DNA from: Bacillota bacterium | Lineage (GTDB): Bacteria > Bacillota > Thermosediminibacteria > Thermosediminibacterales > Thermosediminibacteraceae | Length of the DNA: 11,674 nucleotides | Direction: 5' to 3' | Assembly: GCA_003242255.1 (NCBI GenBank) | Contig: QGUT01000045.1 | Location: 1 to 11,674, forward strand | Shown: in pieces, positions 1 to 6,378 of the stretch | How positions within the stretch are numbered: the stretch's first letter is position 1 | How the letters are laid out: the number at the start of each line of letters is the position of its first letter | Notes under the pieces: model-generated | The model's database searches: none | What the model was told of the DNA's origin: nothing | Seen by the model: the letters and a program-made list of their open reading frames with translations, nothing else | Program-made: the position numbers and the translations under genes

Positions 1-7
1 GGACTAT

Positions 8-907
8 ATGGTCATATATTTGGACGTGTTGATCGGTATAAATTTTATAATGAACCTGGCAATACTATATTTGGTCAAATTGATTCTGAAATTAAAATCC
101 AAAAGGTTCAGGTTCATTTTGGCTGCTATACTCGGGAATCTATTTCTCCTCGATGTTCTTTTTTCAAACGGCGGATTTTCCAATACGATACCCGGCAAGA
201 TTGTCGCATCGCTTCTCATGCTCACAACCGCCTTTTATCCGATGACCTTTGGCGAGTTTTTTAGAGCTTTAAGCCTGTTTTATTTTGTTTCATTCATGAT
301 AGGAGGTGGATCCTTTGCGCTATTCTACCTGATGAGTACCGACAGCGCTTTTAAGCAGGAACTTCTAGTAAATAATATTTACGTACCATGGTGGATATTA
401 CTCGTTTCCCTTTCCTTTTTGTTTGGGTTTTTCCGATTGGTGTGGGCGACGGTTTCTAGAAAATTCCTGACTCATTCCCTCGTGGTCCCGGTGACAGTTT
501 ATGTCGCAGGGGAAAAATTAAATATGAGGGCTTTTATCGATACGGGCAATGGCCTGAAGGACCCGGTTTCCGGAAATCCGGTGATGGTAGTGGAGTATTC
601 GGCTGTGGAACCGCTGCTCCCTGAAAAATTAAGGCCGTGCTTCAAAGGCGAAGTTTTGGAAAATCTGGAGGAATTGGAGCGGTCGGTTTTAAATTCGCCG
701 TGGGAGACCCGCATCCGATTCATCCCCTTTGCTTCGATCGGGAGAAATAACAGCATTATGGCAGGCATTAAAGCGGACCGGGTTTGCATGTGGCTGGAGG
801 GGAGACTTTATGAAACCGATAACGTGGTGCTGGGAATTTGCACCGGGCCCCTTTCGCCCGACGGCGAGTATGAGGCTTTGTTGAGCACTGAATTTTTTGT
901 CGGTTAG
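8..907 (+). CDS. spoIIGA: Sporulation sigma-E factor-processing peptidase SpoIIGA
   Basis: Membrane-embedded aspartic protease that removes the pro-sequence of sigma-E after asymmetric septation. The first ~150 residues are hydrophobic and fit the family's bundle of about five membrane helices. The soluble C-terminal half carries the catalytic motif FIDTGNGLKDPVSGNPV, with the putative catalytic Asp at residue 178 (family knowledge: an unusual dimeric aspartic protease activated by SpoIIR across the septum). At 299 residues it has about the usual length. The start at MVIYLDVLIGINFIMN matches how family members begin; its ribosome binding site would lie mostly before the window, where only the last GG is visible. 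The gene sits 13 bases before its substrate gene sigE, the classic spoIIG operon arrangement. The Spo0A-dependent promoter expected upstream is outside the window. Identification is firm. Confidence 0.96.
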   Translation: MVIYLDVLIGINFIMNLAILYLVKLILKLKSKRFRFILAAILGNLFLLDVLFSNGGFSNTIPGKIVASLLMLTTAFYPMTFGEFFRALSLFYFVSFMIGGGSFALFYLMSTDSAFKQELLVNNIYVPWWILLVSLSFLFGFFRLVWATVSRKFLTHSLVVPVTVYVAGEKLNMRAFIDTGNGLKDPVSGNPVMVVEYSAVEPLLPEKLRPCFKGEVLENLEELERSVLNSPWETRIRFIPFASIGRNNSIMAGIKADRVCMWLEGRLYETDNVVLGICTGPLSPDGEYEALLSTEFFVG

Positions 908-920
908 GAGGGAGAGCGTC

Positions 921-1640
921 ATGTGGGGAAAAGTTAGATTAAAACTAATTGTCGTTAAAATACTGCAAAAACTGGGAATTATAGAAAAAAGGGTTATATA
1001 CTACATAGGAGGCAGCGAGACCCTCCCGCCTCCGCTTTCCAGCGAAGAAGAAGCCATTTTGCTGAGCAAATTGGAGAGGGGAGATAAATCGGTAAAAAAC
1101 GTTTTGATAGAGAGAAATCTGAGGCTGGTGGTTTACATCGCCCGCAAGTTTGAGAACACCGGGGCGGGCATAGAAGACCTCATATCTATAGGCACCATCG
1201 GACTTATAAAAGCTATTAATACTTTCGACCCGAGGAAAAAGATAAAACTGGCCACTTACGCTTCCAGGTGCATAGAAAACGAGATTTTGATGTACTTGAG
1301 GCGGAACAACAAAAACCGCGTTGAGGTGTCTTTCGACGAACCGCTAAACGTAGATTGGGACGGCAATGAACTCTTGCTCTCGGATATTTTGGGGACCGAC
1401 AGCGACATGATCTACCGTTGCATAGAAGAAGAAGTGGAAAAGGAGCTCCTCGGAGCAGCCATAAGGCGCCTGTCAAAAAGGGAAAGGTGCATAATGGAAC
1501 TCAGGTTCGGGCTCAATGACGGAAAGGAGAAAACCCAAAAGGAGGTGGCCGAACTCCTGGGCATTTCCCAGTCCTACATTTCGCGGCTGGAAAAAAGGAT
1601 CATAAAAAGGCTAAAAAAGGAAATAATTAGGATGATGTAA
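921..1640 (+). CDS. sigE: RNA polymerase sigma factor SigE (pro-sigma-E), early mother-cell sporulation
   Basis: Sigma-70 family factor that directs early mother-cell transcription. The ATG at 921 lies 9 bases after AGGAGG (906-911), which overlaps the spoIIGA stop, and gives 239 residues, the usual length. An upstream in-frame TTG at 897 would run into spoIIGA and is not needed. Residues 1-28 form the basic and hydrophobic pro-sequence; the processing junction region YYIGGSETLPPP (from Tyr27) is nearly identical to characterised pro-sigma-E proteins. Region 2 shows RNLRLVVYIARKFENTG, DLISIGTIGLIKA and KLATYASRCIENEILMYLRR. The region 4 helix-turn-helix lies near residues 205-228 (TQKEVAELLGISQSYISRL). 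It is co-transcribed with spoIIGA, whose product activates it. sigG follows after 73 bases. Confidence 0.98.
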   Translation: MWGKVRLKLIVVKILQKLGIIEKRVIYYIGGSETLPPPLSSEEEAILLSKLERGDKSVKNVLIERNLRLVVYIARKFENTGAGIEDLISIGTIGLIKAINTFDPRKKIKLATYASRCIENEILMYLRRNNKNRVEVSFDEPLNVDWDGNELLLSDILGTDSDMIYRCIEEEVEKELLGAAIRRLSKRERCIMELRFGLNDGKEKTQKEVAELLGISQSYISRLEKRIIKRLKKEIIRMM

Positions 1641-1647
1641 TATAAAA

Positions 1648-1678
1648 GCGAATAAAAACTTCCCCCTGTGGCAAAAAT
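1648..1678 (+). promoter_or_regulatory. Weak candidate forespore-type promoter for sigG
   Basis: GAATA (1650-1654) resembles the -35 element of sigma-F/sigma-G promoters (G-N-A-T-A type), and CAAAAAT (1672-1678) is a poor match to their CATAATA-like -10, with 17 bases between. It lies where a sigG promoter is expected. If real, transcripts would start near 1684, after the left arm of the leader hairpin, so only read-through RNA from spoIIGA-sigE would fold. The -10 match is weak, so this is a suggestion only. Confidence 0.25.
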
Positions 1679-1707
1679 TTAAATGAGGCACTGGAAAGAC
1701 AGGGGGA
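1661..1707 (+). promoter_or_regulatory. Leader hairpin sequestering the sigG Shine-Dalgarno
   Basis: TCCCCCTGT (1661-1669) and ACAGGGGGA (1699-1707) are perfect inverse complements, giving a 9-bp stem with six G-C pairs around a 29-base loop. The right arm contains the sigG ribosome binding site AGGGGGA (1701-1707), so a folded transcript would hide it. The run after the stem (TATTTTATG) is a poor U-tract and includes the sigG start codon, which argues against an ordinary terminator. A leader stem-loop limiting sigG translation has, as I recall, been described in Bacillus subtilis; the same logic here is inferred from sequence. Confidence 0.75.
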
Positions 1708-1713
1708 TATTTT

Positions 1714-2487
1714 ATGAATTTGAACAAAGTAGAGATTTGTGGAGTCAATACTTCAAAGTTGCCCGTACTGTCCAACAGCAAAATGAAAGAGCTTTTTGAA
1801 AAAGTAAAGCAGGGGGATAAAGAAGCTCGGGAAAAGCTGATCCACGGTAATTTGCGACTGGTGCTGAGCGTCATTCAGAGGTTCAACAATCGGGGCGAAT
1901 ACGTCGACGACCTCTTTCAGGTCGGATGCATAGGCTTGATGAAAGCCATAGATAATTTTGACTTAAGCCAAAACGTAAAATTTTCCACTTACGCCGTTCC
2001 GATGATCATAGGGGAAATTCGGCGCTATCTAAGAGACAACAATCCCATAAGGGTCAGCCGATCTTTAAGGGATGTGGCGTATAAAGCATTGCAGGTCAGA
2101 GACTCGCTGGTCAGCAAAAATTCCAGGGAACCTTCCATCGACGAAATAGCGAAAGAGATGAACATGCCCGCGGAGGAAATAGTCATGGCCCTGGATGCAA
2201 TCCAGGAGCCCATATCGCTGTTCGAGCCGATTTACCACGATGGAGGAGACCCTATATTCGTCATGGACCAGATAAGCGACGATAAGAATGTGGATGAAAA
2301 TTGGATAAGCAGCATCGCCATAAAAGAAGCCATGCAGAAGTTAAACGACCGGGAGAAGATGATCCTGACCCTCCGGTTTTTTGAAGGTAAGACGCAAATG
2401 GAAGTAGCCCAGGAGATAGGGATTTCTCAGGCTCAGGTTTCCAGGCTTGAGAAGGCCGCTTTAAAACATCTGAGAAAATACATTTAG
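1714..2487 (+). CDS. sigG: RNA polymerase sigma factor SigG, late forespore sporulation
   Basis: Forespore-specific sigma-70 family factor, active after engulfment; drives genes for spore DNA protection, germination and the signal to sigma-K. The protein is 257 residues and closely follows known sigma-G sequences: the N-terminal NKVEICGVNTSKLPVL is the family signature distinguishing it from sigma-F. Region 2 contains RGEYVDDLFQVGCIGLMKA (from residue ~60) and VKFSTYAVPMIIGEIRRYLR. Region 4 has the helix-turn-helix at about residues 226-250 (KTQMEVAQEIGISQAQVSRL). The ATG at 1714 is preceded by AGGGGGA at 1701-1707, which is buried in the leader hairpin, so translation is probably controlled. 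It lies directly after sigE, as in Bacillus and clostridia, and a small membrane-protein gene follows 14 bases later. Confidence 0.98.
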   Translation: MNLNKVEICGVNTSKLPVLSNSKMKELFEKVKQGDKEAREKLIHGNLRLVLSVIQRFNNRGEYVDDLFQVGCIGLMKAIDNFDLSQNVKFSTYAVPMIIGEIRRYLRDNNPIRVSRSLRDVAYKALQVRDSLVSKNSREPSIDEIAKEMNMPAEEIVMALDAIQEPISLFEPIYHDGGDPIFVMDQISDDKNVDENWISSIAIKEAMQKLNDREKMILTLRFFEGKTQMEVAQEIGISQAQVSRLEKAALKHLRKYI

Positions 2488-2501
2488 TTGGGGTGAACCG
2501 T

Positions 2502-2693
2502 ATGGAAACGCTAAAAAAGCTCTTTATCGCCATTTTAACGGTGGCTTTCCTCTTTTGCTTTTATTATTTGTTGGGAACGAAAGCCGTTGTGGCTTACAAT
2601 ATGAAAAACCTGGTTTACGTCAACCAGGAAGAACCGTTGAAACTGGTGATGGAAGAAGAGAGGATCAGGAAAATAATAATGAAGGTGAACTGA
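2502..2693 (+). CDS. Small single-pass membrane protein of unknown function, downstream of sigG
   Basis: 63-residue protein not recognised as any named family. After a short basic N-terminus (METLKKL) comes one strong hydrophobic segment, about residues 7-25 (FIAILTVAFLFCFYYLLG), consistent with an uncleaved N-in anchor. The remaining ~38 residues form a charged tail ending EEERIRKIIMKVN, predicted to lie outside the cytoplasm. The ATG at 2502 is 6 bases after GGGGTG (2490-2495); an in-frame GTG at 2493 is too close to that site. It begins 14 bases after the sigG stop and its own stop overlaps the terminator stem, so it is very likely the last gene of the sigG transcript and may be made in the forespore. 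Function cannot be given. Coding is supported by placement, ribosome binding site and amino-acid pattern. Confidence 0.75.
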   Translation: METLKKLFIAILTVAFLFCFYYLLGTKAVVAYNMKNLVYVNQEEPLKLVMEEERIRKIIMKVN

Positions 2694-2720
2694 TAGGGCC
2701 AAATTGGTCCTATTTTTTTT
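2693..2720 (+). terminator. Rho-independent terminator of the sigE-sigG cluster
   Basis: ATAGGGCC (2693-2700), loop AAATT, then GGTCCTAT (2706-2713) form an 8-bp stem with one G-T pair, followed by a run of seven T (2714-2720). The stem starts inside the stop codon of the small membrane-protein gene. It should isolate the sigma cluster from ylmC. Confidence 0.9.
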
Positions 2721-2747
2721 ACATTTTTTTGTCCTGCTGAATATAAA
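2718..2747 (+). promoter_or_regulatory. Candidate vegetative (sigma-A type) promoter of ylmC
   Basis: TTTACA (2718-2723) and TATAAA (2742-2747) are separated by 18 bases. The -35 box overlaps the end of the upstream terminator's T-run. Transcription would begin near 2754, leaving a very short leader before the ribosome binding site at 2755-2761. The T-rich surroundings make chance matches possible. Confidence 0.45.
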
Positions 2748-2769
2748 TTATATGAGAGGGGTGATGGCG

Positions 2770-3030
2770 GTGGTAAAAGCTTCGGATTTGAGGCAAAGAG
2801 AAATAATAAACATAACCGACGGCAAGAGGCTGGGATTTATAAACGACCTGGACATAGACTTGGAAGAAGGTCGCATAAGGGCGATCATAGTGCCGGCTCC
2901 GGCCAGAATTTTCAGCGTCTTCAGCAAGGGCGGAGATTACGTAATCCCATGGGAAAAAATAAAAAAGATAGGAAGCGACGTTATACTGATAGAACTTTCG
3001 GAGGTTGCCGAACCGAATAAAGGAGATTAA
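2770..3030 (+). CDS. ylmC: YlmC/YmxH family PRC-barrel sporulation-associated protein
   Basis: Small PRC-barrel protein of 86 residues, matching the YlmC/YmxH family, which is conserved in spore formers; its molecular role is not settled. Visible family features are the opening KASDLRQREIINI, the DGKRLGFINDLDIDLEEGRI strand-turn pattern, the IIVPAP segment, and VIPWEKIKKIGSDVILIEL near the C-terminus. The GTG at 2770 is 8 bases after GAGAGGGG (2754-2761). An ATG at 2764 is in frame but only 2 bases from that site, so it is less likely. It is bracketed by its own promoter and terminator candidates and so looks monocistronic, although ylmC usually lies near sigG in related genomes. No signal peptide or membrane helix is seen, so it is probably cytoplasmic. 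Confidence 0.88.
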   Translation: MVKASDLRQREIINITDGKRLGFINDLDIDLEEGRIRAIIVPAPARIFSVFSKGGDYVIPWEKIKKIGSDVILIELSEVAEPNKGD

Positions 3031-3041
3031 ATTTTCGCCTG

Positions 3042-3067
3042 GGCTTTCTACAAGCCTTTTTATTTTT
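3042..3067 (+). terminator. Rho-independent terminator after ylmC
   Basis: GGCTT (3042-3046), loop TCTAC, AAGCC (3052-3056), then TTTTTATTTTT. The stem is only 5 bp, or 6 with an outer G-T pair, but the T-run is good and it lies 11 bases after the ylmC stop. Confidence 0.7.
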
Positions 3068-3085
3068 CTCAAAAAACATTATAAT
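3057..3085 (+). promoter_or_regulatory. Candidate promoter of the radical SAM / pgeF unit
   Basis: A perfect -10 hexamer TATAAT lies at 3080-3085, 29 bases before the gene start. The -35 at the proper distance (TTTTTA, 3057-3062) is weak and falls in the terminator's T-run. The -10 is convincing in position; the promoter as a whole is moderate. Confidence 0.45.
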
Positions 3086-3113
3086 TTTGGATAAAAGGAG
3101 GAAAAAGTGCTGT

Positions 3114-4814
3114 ATGGACTGGAAGTTGCGCCTCGAAATGGAGAAATTAAAAGAGCAGGAGACCAGCTTGGTTCCTGAAAAAAGCTTCGGTTCGGCGCCG
3201 GTGAACGTGGCCTTGGCATTTCCCAACGCCTACGAACTGGGGATGGCCAACCTCGGTTTTCAGGCTATATACCGGGAAATTAATTCCAGGGCCGATGCGC
3301 TGTGCCACCGGGCATTCTTATTTAAAGGCTTCCCCCCTTACACTATGGAAGCCCTAAAGCCGCTCAGCGAATACGATATAATAGGTTTTTCCGTTTCTTA
3401 TGAAATGGATTACTTCAATGTGCTGAAGATTTTGGACGGTGCCGGCATTCCCCTATTGGCGAGCGAAAGGAAAAGTCCCCTTGTCATGGCCGGAGGGCCG
3501 GCGGTTACTTTCAACCCGGAGCCACTTTCGGCCTTTGTCGACTTATTCGTCATCGGCGAAGGGGAAGAGGTGATCCACGAGATACTGGACGTTTTTCGGG
3601 AAAGCGCAGGAAAGCCGAAGGAGCTCATCCTCGAAAAGATGGCCCAAATTGCCGGCGTTTACGTCCCGGCCTTTTACGAGGTAAGATACGGCGAGAACGG
3701 AGAGATAAAGGAATTTAAAGTCCATCCGCCCGCCCCCCAAAAGGTAAAGAGGAGATGGGTTAGGAATCTAAATGCCTTCAGCACCGAGACGGCGGTTGTC
3801 ACGCCTAACACCGAATTTAGGGACATGTTTCTCATCGAAGTCTCGAGGGGGTGCGGCAGGAACTGCCGGTTTTGCATGGCGGGATACTGCTACCGGGTTC
3901 CCCGGGCAAGGAGGGCGGAAAAAATACTGGAAAGGGCCAAATTTGCCGCCGGCCTGGGCAAGAAGGTGGGGCTGGTAGGCGCCGCCGTGTCCGATTATCC
4001 CCAAATAGACGAATTGGTGGAAGAATTCGTCCGAAATGGCATCAAGTTTTCGGTGTCGTCTCTCCGGGCCGATTCTCTGAGCGAAAGGCTCGTTCAAGGC
4101 CTTTCCTTTAGCGGCCATAAGACTCTAACTATAGCTCCGGAAGCCGGTTCCCAGAGGCTCCGGCAGGTCATAAATAAGGGCATCACCGAGGAACACGTGC
4201 TCGGTGCGGTGGAATTGGCCGAAAGTTACGGCATTAAAAATATAAAGCTCTATTACATCATAGGCTTGCCTACCGAAACGGACGATGACATCGTAGAAAT
4301 GATCGAGTTTCTCATAAAAATCAAAGAAAGGATGGCGAAGGGGAAAAATAAAGATGGAGTCCTCACGGCCAGCGTGAATCCTTTCATTCCAAAACCCTTT
4401 ACTCCTTTCCAGTGGTGCGGAATGGAGGATTTGACGGTTTTGGAAGGTAGAATAAAAAAGCTCCAGGGACATCTTAAGTCCAGAGGGATAAGGCTTTTAT
4501 ACGAAAGTCCCCGCATATCTCAGGTGCAGGCGGCTTTGGCCCGGGGGGACCGGGATACCGCCGAGTTGCTGTATAAAGTCCATCGGTCGGGGGGAAATTT
4601 GACAAAGCTCAAGCGTTTTGAAGTCGATGGGAAGAAGGTGGAATTTTACGCCCACCGGGAGTTTCCGCTCGATGCGGTGCTGCCCTGGGAGTTTATAGAT
4701 ATGGGGCTGTCAAAAGACTACTTCGTAAAGGAATACCAGAGAGCGATGGAGGGAAAAGCTACCCGAAGGTGTACCGAGGAGCTCTGCGAAATCTGCAAAA
4801 TATGTGCAAAGTAG
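3114..4814 (+). CDS. B12-binding-type radical SAM protein (TIGR03960-like)
   Basis: Cytoplasmic radical SAM enzyme of unknown substrate, 566 residues from the ATG at 3114, which lies 12 bases after AGGAGG (3096-3101). The in-frame TTG at 3087 precedes that site and is rejected. The N-terminal ~200 residues resemble the Rossmann-like cobalamin-binding domain of this superfamily (VNVALAFPNAYELGMANLGFQ, GFSVSYEMDYFN, VMAGGPAVTFNPEP, VIGEGEEV), without an obvious DxHxxG cobalt-ligand motif. The radical SAM cluster motif is Cys247-x3-Cys251-x2-Cys254 in RGCGRNCRFCMAGYCYR, followed by barrel motifs such as TIAPEAGSQRLR and LYYIIGLPTETDDD. The C-terminus adds a second cysteine set, C553-x4-C558-x2-C561-x2-C564. 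No partner TIGR03936-type gene is in the window. pgeF follows 10 bases later, so the two are probably co-transcribed. Confidence 0.85.
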   Translation: MDWKLRLEMEKLKEQETSLVPEKSFGSAPVNVALAFPNAYELGMANLGFQAIYREINSRADALCHRAFLFKGFPPYTMEALKPLSEYDIIGFSVSYEMDYFNVLKILDGAGIPLLASERKSPLVMAGGPAVTFNPEPLSAFVDLFVIGEGEEVIHEILDVFRESAGKPKELILEKMAQIAGVYVPAFYEVRYGENGEIKEFKVHPPAPQKVKRRWVRNLNAFSTETAVVTPNTEFRDMFLIEVSRGCGRNCRFCMAGYCYRVPRARRAEKILERAKFAAGLGKKVGLVGAAVSDYPQIDELVEEFVRNGIKFSVSSLRADSLSERLVQGLSFSGHKTLTIAPEAGSQRLRQVINKGITEEHVLGAVELAESYGIKNIKLYYIIGLPTETDDDIVEMIEFLIKIKERMAKGKNKDGVLTASVNPFIPKPFTPFQWCGMEDLTVLEGRIKKLQGHLKSRGIRLLYESPRISQVQAALARGDRDTAELLYKVHRSGGNLTKLKRFEVDGKKVEFYAHREFPLDAVLPWEFIDMGLSKDYFVKEYQRAMEGKATRRCTEELCEICKICAK

Positions 4815-4824
4815 GGTGAAGGCG

Positions 4825-5637
4825 ATGAGCTTTGAACTGAGGAAAAAAGGCGAAGTGCAATATTTGGTAATTCCGGCCTTTGAAGCGACGGGCCTCGTGA
4901 GGCACGCTTTTTCGACCCGCCGGGGCGGTTTTAGCCGGGGCCACTGCGAATCGTTGAATCTGGGATTCAGCAAGGGCGACGACCGGGAAACGGTGCTTAA
5001 AAACTACCGGGCCTTTTGCGATGCGGTGGGCATCGAAATGGAAAACCTGGTGGCGTCCCATCAGGTCCATGAGAGCGAGGTCCATGTGGCAGGGAGAGAA
5101 GACAGAGGAAAGGGAATATTGAAGAAATCCGATATCACCGGAAAAGACGCCCTCATAACTGCCGAAAAGGGGGTAGCCCTGATAACTTACTACGCCGATT
5201 GCGTCCCGCTGTTCTTCTTAGATCCGGTGACTCCCGCCGTGGGGCTCGCCCATGCGGGGTGGCGCGGGACCGTTAAAAAGGTGGGAATGAAAACCGTCGA
5301 AAAGATGGTCGAAGTTTTTGGCACTCCTGTGGAGAAATTGCTGTGCGGAATCGGCCCCTGCATCGCGGGAAGCTGTTACGAAGTGGGCGAAAACGTGGTG
5401 GAAAAGTTTAAAGATGCTTTCGAATACTGGGAAACTCTGGTGGAAGATAGAGGAGACGGCCGCTGGCTGCTGGACCTGGTAAAAGCCAATAAAAGGCAGC
5501 TGGAAGACGCAGGAGTAAGGCCCGAAAACATCACGGTCAGCGGCTTTTGCACCCATTGCCGGCCCGACCTTTTCTATTCGTACAGGCGGGACAGGGGAAT
5601 GACGGGCAGCCTGGCGGCGGTGATAGAATTAAAATAA
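4825..5637 (+). CDS. pgeF: Purine nucleoside phosphorylase-type multicopper-fold enzyme, PgeF/YfiH family
   Basis: Member of the YfiH/YlmD (laccase-domain, DUF152) family, 270 residues. Characterised members act on purine nucleosides, and the Escherichia coli protein has been linked to correcting misincorporated residues in peptidoglycan precursors. The putative metal or active-site residues are His79 in SHQVHESEV, Cys126 in YADCVPLFF and His143 in AHAGWRGT. The family signature CGIGPCIAGSCYEVG and the C-terminal FCTHCRPDLFYSYRRDRG are also present. The ATG at 4825 sits 6 bases after AGGGTG (4813-4818), which overlaps the upstream stop; the in-frame GTG at 4804 lies inside the preceding gene. 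In Bacillus, ylmD likewise lies just after the sigG-ylmC region, so the order is conserved except for the inserted radical SAM gene. Confidence 0.93.
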   Translation: MSFELRKKGEVQYLVIPAFEATGLVRHAFSTRRGGFSRGHCESLNLGFSKGDDRETVLKNYRAFCDAVGIEMENLVASHQVHESEVHVAGREDRGKGILKKSDITGKDALITAEKGVALITYYADCVPLFFLDPVTPAVGLAHAGWRGTVKKVGMKTVEKMVEVFGTPVEKLLCGIGPCIAGSCYEVGENVVEKFKDAFEYWETLVEDRGDGRWLLDLVKANKRQLEDAGVRPENITVSGFCTHCRPDLFYSYRRDRGMTGSLAAVIELK

Positions 5638-5650
5638 CATAATATGATTC

Positions 5651-5677
5651 AAAGCAGCCTTGTGGCTGCTTTTTTTC
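5651..5677 (+). terminator. Strong Rho-independent terminator after pgeF
   Basis: AAAGCAGCC (5651-5659), loop TTGT, GGCTGCTTT (5664-5672) form a perfect 9-bp stem, and the T-run continues to 5676. It begins 14 bases after the pgeF stop and separates the housekeeping-type unit from the following sporulation block. The rest of the gap to 5748 is AT-rich; I see no confident promoter there, although one is expected. Confidence 0.95.
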
Positions 5678-5748
5678 GTTTGATTCAGAATAAATAAAAT
5701 AGGCTTGGGCAAAGATAAAAAAGAAAATTTGTAAAAGAGGTGAAACGG

Positions 5749-6378
5749 ATGCCGGTAGGAGTGACCTTGCTGCTGGTGCTGGCAGTACTCATATATTTTG
5801 GCCTCCTGCAGAGAATACTGGACCGGATGCGGCTGTCCGACAAGATGGCCCTCGCCTTCATAGGGGCCATGGCCGTAGGGACTTTCTTGCCTAATATACC
5901 GCTGGGATCAGGGCTTTCCATAAATATAGGCGGCGGCCTGATACCGATAGGCCTTGCCGTTTACCTCATAGCTACCGCCGACGAAAGGGAGGAAAAGATT
6001 AGGGCCATCGTGGCATCGCTGCTGACGGGGCTGGCGGTGTACGCAGGTGGAAGACTTTTACCCTCTGAACCGGAGACCATGATGGTCGACCCCCTGATAG
6101 TTTTTTCCATTTTCGCCGGGTTGATAGCCTATATTTTCGGCAGGTCGAGGCGGGGCGCTTTCGTGGCCGGGGTGATGGGCATATTGATTTCCGACATTAT
6201 TTATGCTGTGGGGCTGGCCGGCCAGCCCGCAGGCACTGCAATAGGAGGAGCTGGGGTATTCGATGCGGCGATAATATCGGGAGTCATAGGCGTGGCCCTG
6301 TGCGAGCTGGTGGGAGAGACGCGAGAGAAGCTCCAGGGCGGCACCGAAAAGGCTGACAAAGAAGGTGATGAAAGGTGA
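5749..6378 (+). CDS. DUF1614 family multi-pass membrane protein
   Basis: 209-residue integral membrane protein recognised as DUF1614, a family without known biochemical function found in clostridia, other anaerobes and archaea. It has about six hydrophobic segments: an N-terminal helix (VTLLLVLAVLIYFGLL), LAFIGAMAVGTFLPNIPLG, a GGGLIPIGLAVYLIA helix, AIVASLLTGLAVYAGG, LIVFSIFAGLIAYIFG and the final pair. The family signature is the IGGAGVFDAAIISGVIGV stretch from residue 165. The ATG at 5749 is 6 bases after AAAGAGGTG; a GTG at 5740 is too close to that site. Its stop overlaps the spoIIP start by four bases (GTGA), implying translational coupling. That pairing suggests a sporulation role, possibly in the forespore or engulfing membrane, but this is inference from position. 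Confidence 0.85.
   Translation: MPVGVTLLLVLAVLIYFGLLQRILDRMRLSDKMALAFIGAMAVGTFLPNIPLGSGLSINIGGGLIPIGLAVYLIATADEREEKIRAIVASLLTGLAVYAGGRLLPSEPETMMVDPLIVFSIFAGLIAYIFGRSRRGAFVAGVMGILISDIIYAVGLAGQPAGTAIGGAGVFDAAIISGVIGVALCELVGETREKLQGGTEKADKEGDER
6211..6228. repeat. 18-bp perfect GC-rich palindrome inside the DUF1614 gene
   Basis: GGGCTGGCC followed directly by GGCCAGCCC, with no spacer. It encodes Gly-Leu-Ala-Gly-Gln-Pro, so composition may explain it. No matching copy was seen elsewhere in the window. Confidence 0.6.

Noticed and set aside
1661..1713. Leader hairpin as a sigE terminator
   Set aside because: The sequence after the stem is TATTTTATG, a weak T-run merging into the sigG start codon, and the right arm is the sigG ribosome binding site; control of translation fits better, though partial termination cannot be excluded.
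2555..2740. 61-codon + strand frame overlapping the small membrane-protein gene
   Set aside because: It runs through the terminator stem and T-run and has no start signals; it is an out-of-frame shadow.
3087..3113. TTG start nine codons upstream of the radical SAM ATG
   Set aside because: It lies upstream of and reads through the AGGAGG at 3096-3101 and has no ribosome binding site of its own; ATG at 3114 is placed after that site.
5620..5645. Sigma-E-like promoter (GTGATA ... CATAATAT) before the DUF1614-spoIIP block
   Set aside because: The spacing is short (about 12) and a strong terminator at 5651-5677 lies immediately downstream, so transcripts would not reach the genes.
5645..5687. 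Direct repeat TGATTCA on both sides of the pgeF terminator
   Set aside because: Only 7 bases, with no mobile-element features between the copies; likely chance in AT-rich sequence.
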